From: Hofstenia miamia
Taxonomy: Eukaryota > Xenacoelomorpha > Acoela
Assembly (NCBI GenBank): GCA_004352715.1
Contig: SCFE01000072.1
Coordinates: forward strand, 893,652 to 957,651
DNA length: 64,000 nucleotides
Reading direction: 5' to 3'
Numbering within the stretch: the first letter of the stretch is position 1; the number at the start of each line of letters is the position of its first letter. Below, one piece after another: positions 46,900 to 59,870 of the stretch. The notes under the pieces were generated by a model. It had not been told where the DNA came from. It saw only the letters and a list, made by a program, of their open reading frames with translations, and ran no database searches. The position numbers and the translations under genes are program-made.

Positions 46900-48075
46900 A
46901 TGTCATATCTCGATAGCTAGCAAATATGAATATTAAAGCAACTTTATAAATCAATACTGGGCTTGCCGTAAAAATCACAGATGGGTCTTATACAGCATAA
47001 TAAAGATTCTTATGAAAAATTTAAATGATGCAAATCCATGATTTACTTATTGAATGGCAGTAGTTTGAATTGGTAGAACTGTTTCTATATCTTTTGTGGA
47101 CGATCGTTCATTATAATTAACAAAACAAAAATACCGAATGAACCTAATACAAATTTAAAGATATATATCAAAAAAACTTTATCTTACAGTTTAAGTTTTA
47201 ATTTATAAATAGTTTAATAATATTCAATTTCTAAATTATTTGCTACATTTAGCATTGTGATATCCCTTAATATAATTATAATGAAATCAAAATACTCTAT
47301 GGCAGATTTGATCATTCCGTGAGTGCATCCAACTCTGATAAACATTCATAAAAATGAGAGGCTGGTCAGGGTTAATCACAATGAACATAGCGATTTTCCC
47401 ACTAAAATAAGTGTATAATTATGTTTTCAATGATCGACATGTTTTTTGAGGTATATTTATCTAATAAAATGGTCAGATTAAAAAAAAATCAACTAACATA
47501 CAATTTTGGCCAGAAAGGGTTAAGGAATGCTAATTGTTGGAGGTGAACGTGAGAATTTTTGCAATAAATATGTCAGGATCCTCAGAAATAATAATAACTA
47601 ATTCAATAATATAATAAGATAATTCATAAATTAGCTAGTTACCCTACTACAACCGTGACAACTTCAACGCTGACAAGATTTCATTTAATCTTTTTACTTC
47701 TTATTTCAATGCCCTAGTTCTCCTACTACAACCGGGACTACTTCAACATTTTTTAGATTTCACAATCTTTTTATTTCTTCTGTCAATCCCCTGCAGTTGT
47801 CCATCATATATCTATTCTTCCTTTCTGCATTCCTGTAAATATGATACTATTACGTCTATCAATAACCCTACTATTTTCTTTTCCAGTGCTTCTATCTCGT
47901 TGCTCGTGTGCATGTGAAATCCGACAGTATCTTAACCATTTTCTCTATGACGCTCTGTAGCTTATGCTCATACCATTTTTTCCTGCTTTTAACCCATGCG
48001 CCTACTTAAGATCTTGTAAACAATTCGTCCCACCTTGTAATACCTGAAAGTATACGCGGTCTGCACCAACTTCTT
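46900..48075 (-). pseudogene. 3' part of a LINE with CCHC-type C-terminus, copy 1
   Basis: The minus strand from 48075 to about 47640 reads YTFRYYKVGRIVYKILSRRM, KWYEHKLQSVIEK-like text, YMMDNCRGLTEEIKRL and NVEVVPVVVGELGH. The last block (VVPVVIGALG in the family) and KWYEHKPE-x-V-x-EN are typical of the C-terminal region of a LINE group common in invertebrates; the clade is uncertain. The stretch 47640-47720 holds a partial tandem repeat of the EEIKRL...VVPVVVG coding segment. From 47640 left to 46900 is the presumed 3' UTR, alignable but diverged from 58545-59200. It is truncated at 48075 by the mariner relic. Confidence 0.6.
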
Positions 48076-49140
48076 ATCATTTGATCTTGCTGAATATCAT
48101 CAGTGTCCAAGTTTGCCTTAAAAAATCTGTACAACTTTATTATGAAAATATGAGAAGTACAATTTCCACACTGATGGCATTCAAGACTATCCATGGATTA
48201 CACAAATATCCGTTCACAGCCTCAGCGATCGTGAAGTTGATTCAGCAATTCCAATTCACTGGATCGGTTTCTAACAAGCCACGAACCGGAAGGCCCTCCC
48301 TTCTTCTTAATCGAAGTACCATAGAGATGGATGAACTGAATGAACAAAAAGACAACCATCATTGGGATTCACCTCTGCAAGCTCCATCTTAAGAGCCACA
48401 TGCATTCCTCGCGCCAGTGTCAATAAGATATTGAATCATCACTTCAGACTATCCCTCTACAAGTTATGGTCAAGACAAACCATTACACAGGATTATAAAT
48501 ATAAACGACTTCAGTTTTCGGATTTCATCATTAACAATGATCATATTGAGAAAACTTTGTGAAGTGACTTCTCCAGGACAGGTCTGTGAACAAGTACAAT
48601 GCTAACATATGGGGAACCGAAAGACCTCCTCTGCACCGGTATCCTCTTCACTTGTCACATGTGACTGTGTGGTTGGCCTTTATGAGAGAATTCAAGTTGA
48701 AACCTTTCTTCCCTGCGACAGTTACAAGTTAATCGTATAAATTCATGCTCGAATCACACATGATCCCCCATTTGCGACGGCTTCGCCAGCTACAACATGA
48801 TGGTGCACAACCGCACAAGAATTGTAACTGAAATATTGAAGAAAACTTTTGGTGACAATGTCATTGGTCGGGGCTTTCCGAACTTGTCGCCTTCGAGGTC
48901 TCCTGATCTCACTCTGCTTGATTACTACGTTTGGGGCTTGTTGAAACTCAAATCTACAGCCGGGGAAGACCACAGAATCACGAGACCCTCAAAGATTGGA
49001 TCGTGGAAGCTGCTGAAGACGTGCAACAAGATGGGATATCCAGTACAGTCCAGGACTTGTTCTACCGGAGCCAGCCTGTTAGAGACCTCAACAGTGAACG
49101 TTTGTTATAATTTCTTCATGATATTCTACTGTTTTTAGGG
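48076..49140 (+). pseudogene. mariner-like transposase with DUF4817-type N-terminus
   Basis: Plus-strand frames give FTASAIVKLIQQFQFTGSVS then PRTGRPS (48210-48300), as in the DUF4817 helix-turn-helix. IPRASVNKILNHHFRLSLYK (48410) is the second helix-turn-helix. YKYKRLQFSDFIINND follows. Near 48790, LQHDGAQPH in one frame passes to IVTEILKKTFGDNVIGRGFP and SPSRSPDLTLLDYYVWG (48880), the D-G-A-x-x-H and PRSPDLTPLDFFLWG boxes with the second and third catalytic residues. The first catalytic block between 48560 and 48790 is damaged. At its left edge the LINE sequence shared with 59735 stops, so the element probably inserted there. TIRs were not found. Confidence 0.75.
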
Positions 49141-49800
49141 ATTGAATAACTACTTTCAGTAATAAAGCTGTTTTTCTTAAAACTATTATGAATAATAATC
49201 TTACTATTATTAAAGATAGGTTGCTGTTCGATATCGTCATAATGGTATATAACGTGATCAGAATTACATTTCTCTGGTAGAAAACTAAATTGCCTTCATG
49301 TGAGTGCACTGATAGATTTTGCCAATTTCCTTATTGAAGCCACTGAAGAGGACGTTTTTATTTTGAAAATTGCATTTACTTTGGGCCTCAAATGAAATAA
49401 ATTGCAAAACTTTCCAAGGAAATAAACCGTGCAAACAATTTTTAGTTTGAAATCGAGATTCAAAAAACGTCATTTGCAGGTTGTATACAATAATTTTTTG
49501 GTTTTCAAATGCTCTGCAACCAGATGCCTCATTAGGTAACACATAGTTATTTTTGCAAACAAAAGTGAATTTCTCTGCAACCTGTCTTTTTGCAATTCGG
49601 TTTTACTGTAAGAACTAATTGATCAACTAATCATTAGCTTCTTAACCTACCCGGGTCTAGGAAATCAAAAAATTAAAGAATCATGGGCCAGAATTTTCTG
49701 TCACTGGCCACCTCTGGATTCATCTGGGAGAATATTCCTAGCAATGAAAAGATCGATGATTAGTTCATTTCATGAGAACAGGATAGAAATTGTACTTGCA
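49141..49800. other. No recognisable gene
   Basis: Only short frames in overlapping phases (49309-49088 and 49542-49285 on the minus strand) without motifs. Confidence 0.45.
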
Positions 49801-49809
49801 TCAGAATTA

Positions 49810-50205
49810 AAACCAGGCCGGGCTTAGGTTGAAAAACTAAGAATAAAATGGGCCAAGATCTGGCTATAAAATTTCTGCGCAACGGGTTTATAATTGCTCA
49901 AAATTTTTTAAATAAATATGCCTTCTTTCTTTTACATTACAATATTATACCAACTAATATATTCAATTGGCTTATTATACATCAAAGAGTAAATCCACGG
50001 CTACAAGAATTGCAATTATCTCACAAATTGTCTTAGTAATAGCAACCACCAATCAATTTCAATTATTTACAAAAAATCTTGTAATGGTTTTGAATATGAC
50101 GTGTCTGGGCCTGGCTTGAACCTGAATTTTACTAATTGCAATGGACCCGCTTGGGCTTTGGTAATGGCTTAAAGGGCCCGGCCTTGAAATCACGGCCATG
50201 CTACA
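49810..50205. repeat. GGGCC-rich repeat spanning the left edge of block copy 2
   Basis: Words such as CAGGCCGGGCTT (49812), GGGCCTGGCTTG (50107), GACCCGCTTGGGCTT (50145) and AAAGGGCCCGGCC (50172) recur over about 400 bp in both orientations. It resembles a hAT-type MITE with GC-rich subterminal repeats, but ends and target duplication are not clear. Its right 60 bp also open block copy 1 at 38503. Confidence 0.45.
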
Positions 50206-51689
50206 TCTCTTACTTGCTTTGATCATTACATTTGTTACAGAAGAAATGCGTTAAACTTAGAGGTTGAAACTTCTAACCAACTGTGCGAATGAATAAATAT
50301 GAAATTTGTATCGTGTCAAAACAATATTTTAGAAAATTCATGGGGTGACGTGGATAAAACCGCCATACACTGATTCTAAAATGTAAGCTCTAAACTGCAT
50401 CTGATTATAAACGCATATACTATATGCGTAGATAAGGCAGTGGCGTTTCTATATCGGGCTAAGTAGAGTAATTTCATCTTATTTTGCCGTGGGCCCTAAT
50501 AATAGAAATTTTGCGAGTTTCTTTCAGATCATTGTCCTGTTCGAAATGTCAGTTTATATTTAGTGCACAATGCAAATTATATACAGAAAAGAACGAATTT
50601 AATGTTATGGCCTCAACTATTCGATAAAAACATGATTAGTGATCTACTAAGAGTAGCGTTTTCATTTTTGTTGTTGATGAATCTCGTGATGTCCAAATAA
50701 AGTGCAACTACAAAATCTTATTGCTTTGTGCATGGATTAATTATTCACTAATAACTGCCAATGAACTAGATGTTAAATCTCTTTAGAATACATTAGGGAA
50801 AGTTTATGTGAATTTCTAGGTCGATACATTTATTGGTGCAATACATGATTTTAAAATGAGGAAGCACTGGGATAGTGCAATTTGAATAAATTTTTGTATG
50901 AGCATTATTTAACTAACTTTGGCCAATGCTTTTTCGAATATTGCTGCATGAAGTAAAATGATTTTGGAAGAACTAGTTCGAGTGTCCCACTTACATGAGG
51001 GCTTGAGAATAAAAAATCAACAGAAACAAATGAGTTAACTCTATTTCGGCTGGACATTTTTTTCATTTTTCAAACCGAGGGGTGCTTCAAAACCACCCCT
51101 AATAAAATCAATCCTACTCATCAGCAAACAGTGCAATTTAGCAGGAATATAGATTACATATGACTGAATACTATGATAACAAAAAATAGATATTCTGGTA
51201 GTCTCAAGTCAATAGGCGCTTACCTAAGCAAATTGACTGCAATGCCAAAATATTTGAAAAATGTGTTCCAAGAACAAGAACACAACAACGCTAGTTTCTA
51301 GCAAGGTGGTGGTCCATGATAAACTGAACACATTGAGAAAGTAAATAAAAATACTGTCATTTTTAGAAATATACATGTTTAACTAGAAACATAATGAATG
51401 TATGATTTCTATTTTTAGACATTTGTCGTGCTAGCTATATCTTAGGAAAAGTAGAAAAATATCAAGGTTAAATATTTTTTTCCAAGTTTGATATATATGT
51501 ATATAGCAGAATTCATCAAGGTATACTTCCTCAGCACCTCTATCGAGGTAAGACTAAAGTATTTATCAAATAATAGCTGGCCACTCAGATATGATTTTAT
51601 CAAAAATCGTACTACAGATTTCGATTGCAATTACTATAAAGCTAAAACATTTAGCTGAACAGTGTGGTAAAAACGGTTCAACTGGCGAA

Positions 51690-52527
51690 GGCATATATAT
51701 GCAAGGTTGACTGATGATGATGACTTAATTTTAAAGGCATATATGCAGGGTTGAATGATGAAGACGACTTAATTTTAAAGGCATATATGCAAGGTTGAAT
51801 GATGAAGATGACTTAATTTTAAAGGCATATATGCAGGGTTGAATGATGAAGACGACTTAATTTTAAAGGCATATATGCAAGGTTGAATGATGAAGATGAC
51901 TTAATTTTAAAGGCATATATGCAGGGTTGAATGATGAAGACGACTTAATTTTAAAGGCATATATGCAAGGTTGAATGATGAAGATGACTTAATTTTAAAG
52001 GCATATATGCAGGGTTGAATGATGAAGACGACTTAATTTTAAAGGCATATATGCAAGGTTGAATGATGAAGATGACTTAATTTTAAAGGCATATATGCAG
52101 GGTTGAATGATGAAGACGACTTAATTTTAAAGGCATATATGCAAGGTTGAATGATGAAGATGACTTAATTTTAAAGGCATATATGCAGGGTTGAATGATG
52201 AAGACGACTTAATTTTAAAGGCATATATGCAAGGTTGAATGATGAAGATGACTTAATTTTAAAGGCATATATGCAGGGTTGAATGATGAAGACGACTTAA
52301 TTTTAAAGGCATATATGCAAGGTTGAATGATGAAGATGACTTAATTTTAAAGGCATATATGCAGGGTTGAATGATGAAGACGACTTAATTTTAAAGGCAT
52401 ATATGCAAGGTTGAATGATGAAGATGACTTAATTTTAAAGGCATATATGCAGGGTTGAATGATGAAGACGACTTAATTTTAAAGGCATATATGCAAGGTT
52501 GAATGATGATGATGACTTAATTTTAAA
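51690..52527 (+). repeat. 44/88 bp minisatellite, second copy
   Basis: Same array as 40050-40887, with the same unit number and order as far as I can read, inside block copy 2. Equal length in both copies is unusual for an unstable minisatellite and argues for very recent duplication or an assembly duplicate. Confidence 0.95.
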
Positions 52528-55090
52528 ACTTGTATTTCCTAAAACACAACAAGGTTTTCAGAATTGATTTTCATTGTTCGCAAAAATTTCTAGAATTTTG
52601 CCAACAGAGTGTTTCACAGAAAAAAGGCACTTAAAACTTTATTCATCAATTGCAAATTTGAATTTTCCATATTGATATCGACAAAATATTGAATTTTTTC
52701 AATTAATCACATTTTTCAATAAATATGAATCATGGGATTAACTATCCCTACAAGTGGTTGTATATTTAAAGGAATTTGAAATAGATAATATTATTGTTAA
52801 ATTCATTATAGGTCTGATCGGTTACGCTAGTTTTAGCAATGCTACATGCCTGTTATATTGAAACTAGTTTTCGTACCTTTGGGAACCCCAACTGTTGCAT
52901 ATGTATCCTCAAATACTCGTAGTTACTATAACAAATGCTCGAACATTATTTAGTTTTTTCAAAATTCAAGCCCAGTTGTTGACAGCAAATTTTATAGATG
53001 AACGAAGACTCAATTTTTCTATTTACATTAATTTTGGATCAGTCATAAACTCAGGTAGCACTAGCAGTAGTAGATTCGGCCCAAATTCTAATCGGACTAA
53101 ACCATATCGCAGCCTTTATTTATAATTTCTGCACCACTTATGCAGCTTACGCTTGCGCTTGTCAATGCAATGTTATGCATGCTTCATTCTCCCTTGCATT
53201 TGATGCAGTACACAAAATTAATAAAACTATCTATTTAAATGAAAACCGTAGCATTTGCTTGAATTATTATTTGGATTAATTTTATAAAAAGTATAAATTT
53301 GCATTACTATAATTGAACATTATACTTTAATCGATTGTCATATATTATTTGAGTGAAAGGCTGTTATTAATTTATCGTGTTTTGCATGCTATTTCCAAGG
53401 TCAACGTTACTTTCAACGTAGTAATTGAAGAGTTTGTTAACACTGCACTTCATTATACTCACTTATTAATCATTTATAGAAACTTTTCGTTTTTTTGGAA
53501 AGAGAAATCCTTCACTACACAAATTTATGCTTGTAAAAAATATTTCCCCCTGAAAATAGTTAAAATCCTCCTTTCCAATTAGTAGGCTAACTTTCAATTT
53601 GTAACTTCGTTAGGTAGACTCATTTTTCTTTGTTATTGCTTCATGTCTGACTAAATTTCAAAATACCTGAAAAAGTTGCTGACCAAATTTGGAAAGAAGA
53701 GCATAGCATCATAGTCATCATATCAATGGTAGCTTGAAAAAAATCACTTCCTATTAGCATTGACAAATTTTTGTTTCAAATATAACGTCATTTACATAGA
53801 TACATTTAATTCAAATCTTAAAACTATTGGTGGAAAAAATTTGCTATAATTTATATCTAAATATTTTGTATTTACTGCTATTTTCTTAATTTATTAGAAA
53901 TTTTGTCGTAAATGTATCACATTTAAAATGCAAGGGGAGCGGACTAATCGAGCCACTGCATGCTCCGCCTCTTTAGTAAAATTCAGTGAAATCCTTACCC
54001 TCTCCTGTTTTGTTTGTAGACAAAAATGTGGTTGCAAATAAGTTGATATGCAAACTATAGCTAACTTGAACCCAATAAAGCTTACAAATTTTCTAAAAAA
54101 AAAAAATATAATTTAATAATTTCACATAAATATTCATATTTGTTTTAACCAAAACAAGATACCTCACCGATGTCATATTGTTAAACTTTCAGAAAGTTTA
54201 GAGGCTCGTTTGGTTTTGTGATTTAATTGGATTTTTTCAAAATGCTCCTCAGTAATTCAACATCTTTTGTTAAAATCTTTGTGGATTCAAACAAATGAAA
54301 ACGGCTTTCTAATAATACAAGTAACTGTCCATTGGTATACAGCTACGTTTTTAAATATTAATCGCATATATAAACTCTTTCAGTAGCTCCATTTTGCTTA
54401 TGCGCTCACATTCATCAAATTTTGCTTTTAGTACATTAAAGCTCATTGAATTACATGCTTTACTAAGATTGAGCAAAATGGCTCCAGTAGTGCTGAATGC
54501 AATTTTTAAACATTTCAATGCATGGTTTGCTCACATTTTTCAAAAATTGTAGAGAATGAATACCTAATTTGTCGATAGATTCATTTATTTGAATGATCAC
54601 ATTTTTTTCACAGATTGTTGGATCGGGTTTTCCTCAAGCTTGCCTCCTATACGATATGTTATTCTTGATTTGCACAAATAAGCTCACTGCTATATCAAGA
54701 AAATGTTTACTGCTAAAAGACATTGATGATACCACTTTATAACGTATGCGATATCTATTATTTCTGAAAGCCAAGCCGAGGTCAATCACTGTTAATCTGG
54801 GCAAGAGAAAACCACAACTAAGTCAACATTAAACAATGCAATGAAATGACCATTGATTTTTTAGTGACAAACAGTGCTTGGTTACCTTGTAACTTAGGAG
54901 CGTCTGTTTTTACGCAAAATAAGGAAGTGTAACCAGCGCTTTCACGGAGTATATTGATGTAGCCCAATAACGTGTATTCAGAACTGTCTTTCATGTACCC
55001 TTTCAAGGGTCCTGAGCCCTACAAACGAGTGAAAATAGTATTGAGATGTTAGATGTCCTTTGTCCTTGCAGGGGTGGTGATTGAGGATAG

Positions 55091-55430
55091 TGCAGGGGGA
55101 CGTGTCCCCCTTTGATGTGGAAAAGAAGTCCAATGTCCCCCTGTACGCCAATAGAAAAATTTCTAATTTTTAAACAAATATCGATATTCAATAATTAAAG
55201 AAACTAAATTTTGGCACCAGTTCTGGCTAAAAAGCTTGTATCTATCCAACAAATTTTGACATTGGGGACGTGTCCCCCTTTGATGTGGAAAAGAAGTCCA
55301 ATATCCCCCTGTACGCCAATAGAAAAATTTCTAATTTTTAAGCAAATTTCGATATTCAATAATTAAAGAAACTAAATTTTGGCACCAGTTCAGGCTAAAA
55401 AGCTTGTATCTATCCAACAAATTTTGCACT
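55091..55430. repeat. 168 bp tandem duplication, second copy
   Basis: Counterpart of 43451-43790 in block copy 2. Confidence 0.85.
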
Positions 55431-55675
55431 ACAAGCTAAATACCAAGGACTAGCTTCTACAGAAGCTAACGTAGAATACCAGGAGTGGGCTCTTTACCAA
55501 GAACACGGTGAATCTGATTAGTTTTCGGTTTTGTATTTGTATTTTTGTTAAAAAATATGTTTTTGTTTTTTATCTTAATTTCAAACATTACGAACTGTTA
55601 GAGTTGATTAATTAATTATTAAAGCCTTGAATAAAATTCGTAAAGTGCGAACTTTCGAACTATATATCTCATAGA

Positions 55676-56074
55676 GGTGTGCGGAACCAGTAATATTTGA
55701 TTCTGAACCCGAAATATTTTTTTTTGATCAGGAAAAGTTAATTTTGGTCCCGGTAGTCATTAGCATTATTAATTTTGCTAGCATATACACATTTTGAATT
55801 TTTTAAATTGATAACGAAAATATCCAGCGTAACTAAATATAGCAAACTAAAATATGTGGCGGAAGCTTAACACAAAGTAACTAGTGAAATTAATATTAAG
55901 AGTATTATTTTTAAGTAAATGGAATGCGTAATGCAAAATATACTCGGGTGAGAATCCTTGATATCGTAGAGTATTTGGTACCGGTCCCGGAGTAGTAATT
56001 TTGGTCCCGATATCTGGTCCCAGTCCCTGCGGGACCAGATACGAATCCGTATGCAGGGACCGGTTTTGCACACC
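55676..56074. mobile_element. MITE with GGTGTGC ends, second copy
   Basis: Counterpart of 44036-44434 in block copy 2; duplicated with the block, not by transposition. Confidence 0.6.
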
Positions 56075-57133
56075 AATTACAGTAATCCTTTAAAATAAAT
56101 AGCATTTTAAGCAGTCACCTCCATCATTAAATTTTAATCATTGTCGAAAATATACCATTCTAGATAGCTATTCAAACACATGTTAATTCTAGAGCAACAT
56201 ATATATTGGATGCATTAACAGACAACATTTCTCTCAAAATTGCCACACAACATCATGTTAGCAGTTATTTTCATTTATCATACTTTGAAACTTTAATAGT
56301 AATAATTTGTAAATTCTTTTTGTGAATTTATTTTTGTTATATTCTTTGTGTCCCTTGCCGTCCATTTTGCATTAATATTTGCATAAATTCAATACCGTTT
56401 TTACGACATTAGTTCTATAAGAACTATGCCATTCGCTATTATCATTAATTGCATTCGGCTTATATTTTTTGATAGAGAAGTTTAAAAGCTCTAATATTTT
56501 TCTTAACTCTCAATATTATAAACAATGCACCATAATTTTAGTAAAATCAAATATTTGTAATACTAATAATTATTTGAAATTCAGGAGAAATGACTCCAAA
56601 ATCTGTCGAATTTCTCGAAATTTTATCGCTAATTACGTAGAACGTAAAACCACAGCGCGATGAGGTATAATGACGAATTATCTCCTGATAGAAATGAGAA
56701 CTAAATCAATTGGAGTGTATCAAGAAAAGTATGGTTTTGATTATTTTACAATATATACATTTCTAAACTAAATTCATAGCAATGCATTTATTTTTCTTAG
56801 CAGATTGAAATAAATTTTCACCTTGTTTGTACTTAATTGTATTTTTTGAATTAACCTACAACCTAACAAAAATCAATATTACTAGATTCTGATGCGACTG
56901 TTGTGATTGTAATGGCATTTCTACAAACTTTGCATGTCAATATTTTTTAATCTTCTGAGTGCATTTTTTTAATGACTATGGGATGCCTTTGGCAATAATT
57001 TTTTTATTGTTTTCATACCACGAATATTGAGGAAATAATTTCTAATGGCCTCTATAAATAGTATTGTGGGATGAGATTTTAATGAAGGAGTCACAAAGTT
57101 TTGAATGAAAAACTTCAAAAAATTAGTTAGCAT

Positions 57134-57472
57134 CAGAATTGTCCACGAGCCGTAATTTCTAACCTCGGCCCGGCTCGTTGAAATTTTGAGTAAGTTCGTT
57201 TCGGCTAGGCTCGCCACATAAAATCTTTAAATGAGGCTCGTTTCAGGTCGATACTTTTTTAAAAATATTGTGCTCTCAGAATTTTTTCCATTGCTCTTCC
57301 TATTATTTAATAAACATTTCTAAAATAAGATTAAAAGAAAGGAATATTGATTGAAAAAATAGGAAAAATCTGCACTAAAAATTTGGTTTGCTTAAAAATG
57401 GCTCGTTTTGGGCTCGTTGTATATCCAATACTTTGCTCAAGCTCGGCTCGGCTCGGCTCGTTGACAAGTCTA
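57134..57472. mobile_element. hAT-type MITE, GGCTC-repeat family, copy D
   Basis: Counterpart of copy C in block copy 2, with the same GTTAGCAT flanks, so it was duplicated with the block rather than inserted independently. Confidence 0.9.
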
Positions 57473-58396
57473 GTTAGCATGGTTAATAAATTTATTGATT
57501 TATTAATTAGTTTTCGGATCATAATTTTGACTACAATATACATCGATAATTATTACTTCCTAGATACTAAATATATTAACAGGCAACAATTTAAATATAG
57601 TGCCCTAGACCTTTTTGAAATTCATTTGACGATACAAACTTCGATCACAACCTCTATGCCTATCCTATTCTACATTTAGATTTGAAAAATAAATTACTAG
57701 ATTCCAGCCCCCAATGATGTGAAAAATCACTAAGTTATTCGAATAACTAGACCGAGTAATCAATATGGTTATTAGTGGTTGTTGAACTACGGAATACAGA
57801 GCTGCTATTAAAAATTATAAAATTAAATTCAAAACACAGAAATAAAATATTTTTAGTATTCTGTTCCCCGCAAAGATATTCTCATAATAATATTTAATGA
57901 AGTTTAAAAAGTTTCACTCCTAATTCCATTGTAGTGTGCAAGGTTTTAACTTCAATCATTTCCAAAGTATTTTAAGAATATAGAAATGAGTAATAACTTT
58001 GCAAATGCCGTGCGAGACCATCCACTCCACAGGAGAATCCTGGTTACGCTTCTATTTTGTGATGCAGTTGAAATCAATATCAGCAATAAAATTGATTGTT
58101 TAAGTTTTGCAGATTTTTAACTTTGCGATTGCATGCATAAATAATTAAAACTAATAACATGCATTGAACAGCTGAAGTATGGGAAAATATGTTATTACCC
58201 TTGAATATATTTATGAATCTAGAATCTGTTAAAATGGTTTGTTTTTCATGAGAATATATGTGCGACTTCAATTCAGAAAATTCAAATTCGCCAAATGAAC
58301 ATTCAAATTCGCTAAATGAAAATTCAAAGCAGGATTATTAATTTCTTAATGCAGAAATTTAATAATTTATGGTATTAATTGTAATTACTAATGTTT

Positions 58397-58431
<35 letters not shown>

Positions 58432-58544
58432 GTTTCATCTTATGAAAACCACTAAAAACTTATTTATATTTAAATATTAACATAAAGCTTAAACCGTTTT
58501 TGAAAATGGGGATAATATAGAGGGTGGGAGGGAAGTGGGGATAG

Positions 58545-58788
58545 CCGTCCTCCCTGTATAGCTAGCAAATATGAATATTAAAGCAACTTAGTAATTCAAT
58601 TCTATATTTGCCGTAACAATAACAGACGCGTATTATACTGCGTACTTAACCTTCTTATGTAAAATTTAAATGAAGAAAGGGCATGACGTACTTAATAAAT
58701 CATAAGAAATAGTATTATTAAAATTGTTTCTATACCATTTGTCCACCATCCCACACTAAAGTTCAAAAAACAAGATTTTGGAATGTCC

Positions 58789-58827
<39 letters not shown>

Positions 58828-59870
58828 TGATAAGACATTAAAAGGGTTAGTGAAAAAATAATGTTGTAATATTTATTGGTTAAAGTATTTGCTAGATTTA
58901 TGATAATAATGTCCCTTAAGAAAATTATAGAAAAATCGTAGTACTTTATCTCAGATTTGTTGAGGCTGTGAGTGCATCCAACTCTGATAATAATTTCTTA
59001 AAATAACTTGTGAAGAATATTAATTATTTTTATGATGAACTATATTTTCTGCATAAACTTACAAAATTACCAATTCTTTGTGTTAAATTAGCATATTTGA
59101 AAATAAAGAAAACTACTAACACATCCGTACATATAAAATGTATTAACGAAATAATGTCAGCGAATAATTGAACAAAAGTTTAATCACTGCTGTTAAGGCT
59201 GGTATCATTCTCAGTTCAGGGAAATCACGAGTTCTTAGGAACCCTAAGAGTATTCTTCAGTACTCTAGCTGCTCTTAACAGTGCTGCTTTCTGTACTACC
59301 GCCCCGCCCCACTTTGATGATCCCAACTCCTCCAAGAATCTCGTGTGCTTCTTACTCACTGCCCTAGTGCTCCTACTACAACCGGGACTACTTCAACATT
59401 TTTTAGATTTCACAATCTTTTTATTTCTTCTGTCAATCCCCTGCAGTTGTCCATCATATATTTCTTCCTGCTTTCTACATTCCTGTCCCTTGATACTGTT
59501 ACGTCTATCACTATCCCTACTATTTTCTTTTCCAGTGCTTCTATCAAGTTGCTCGTGTGCATGTGAAATCCGACAGTATCTTAACCATTTTCTCTATGAC
59601 GCTCTGTAGCTTATGCTCATACCATTTTTTCCTGCTTTTAACCCATGCGCCTACTTAAGATCTTGTAAACAATTCGTCCCACCTTGTAATACCTGAAAGT
59701 ATACGCGGTCTGCACCAACTTCTTATCCTATGGTGTCTGATGATCTACTGTCTCCAAGACTTTCTTACATAGTCTGCACTTATCGCTTATCTCAACTCTT
59801 CTAATTTCGATCTTTATGGATTTTTGCCATTCAGCAAAACACAACTTAAAATAGAAGGAGAACTTTTCAT
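58545..59870 (-). pseudogene. 3' part of a LINE with CCHC-type C-terminus, copy 2
   Basis: Minus-strand frames from 59870 give AEWQKSIKIEIRRVEIS then CRLCKKVLETVDHQ (about 59780, a C-x-x-C...H zinc-knuckle block). KWYEHKLQSVIEKMVKILSD (about 59625), RNVESRKKYMMDNCRGLTEE and VEVVPVVVGALG (about 59380) follow, then KHTRFLEELGSSKWGGAV and VQKAALLRAARVLKNTL to a stop near 59230. The reading is broken by stops and frameshifts. It preserves the C-terminus that copy 1 at 46900-48075 has lost. 59230 to 58545 would be its 3' UTR, including a (TA)n at about 58793-58820. Open frames on the plus strand here are shadows. Confidence 0.65.

Larger units (their letters stand above)
50143..58544. repeat. 8.4 kb near-identical duplicated block, copy 2
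   Basis: Second copy, same orientation. Its left boundary (ATGGACCCGCTTGGGC) falls inside a GGGCC-rich sequence (about 49810-50205) that appears continuous across the boundary, whereas copy 1 starts abruptly after unrelated sequence (TTTATACAGGACCC). That suggests the 50143 junction is the original one and copy 1 the derived one. Past the right boundary, similarity to copy 1 continues at a much lower level. Confidence 0.95.

Noticed and set aside
59343-59609. Leucine-rich plus-strand frame that looks like a membrane protein
   Set aside because: It is the shadow of the LINE C-terminal coding region on the minus strand.
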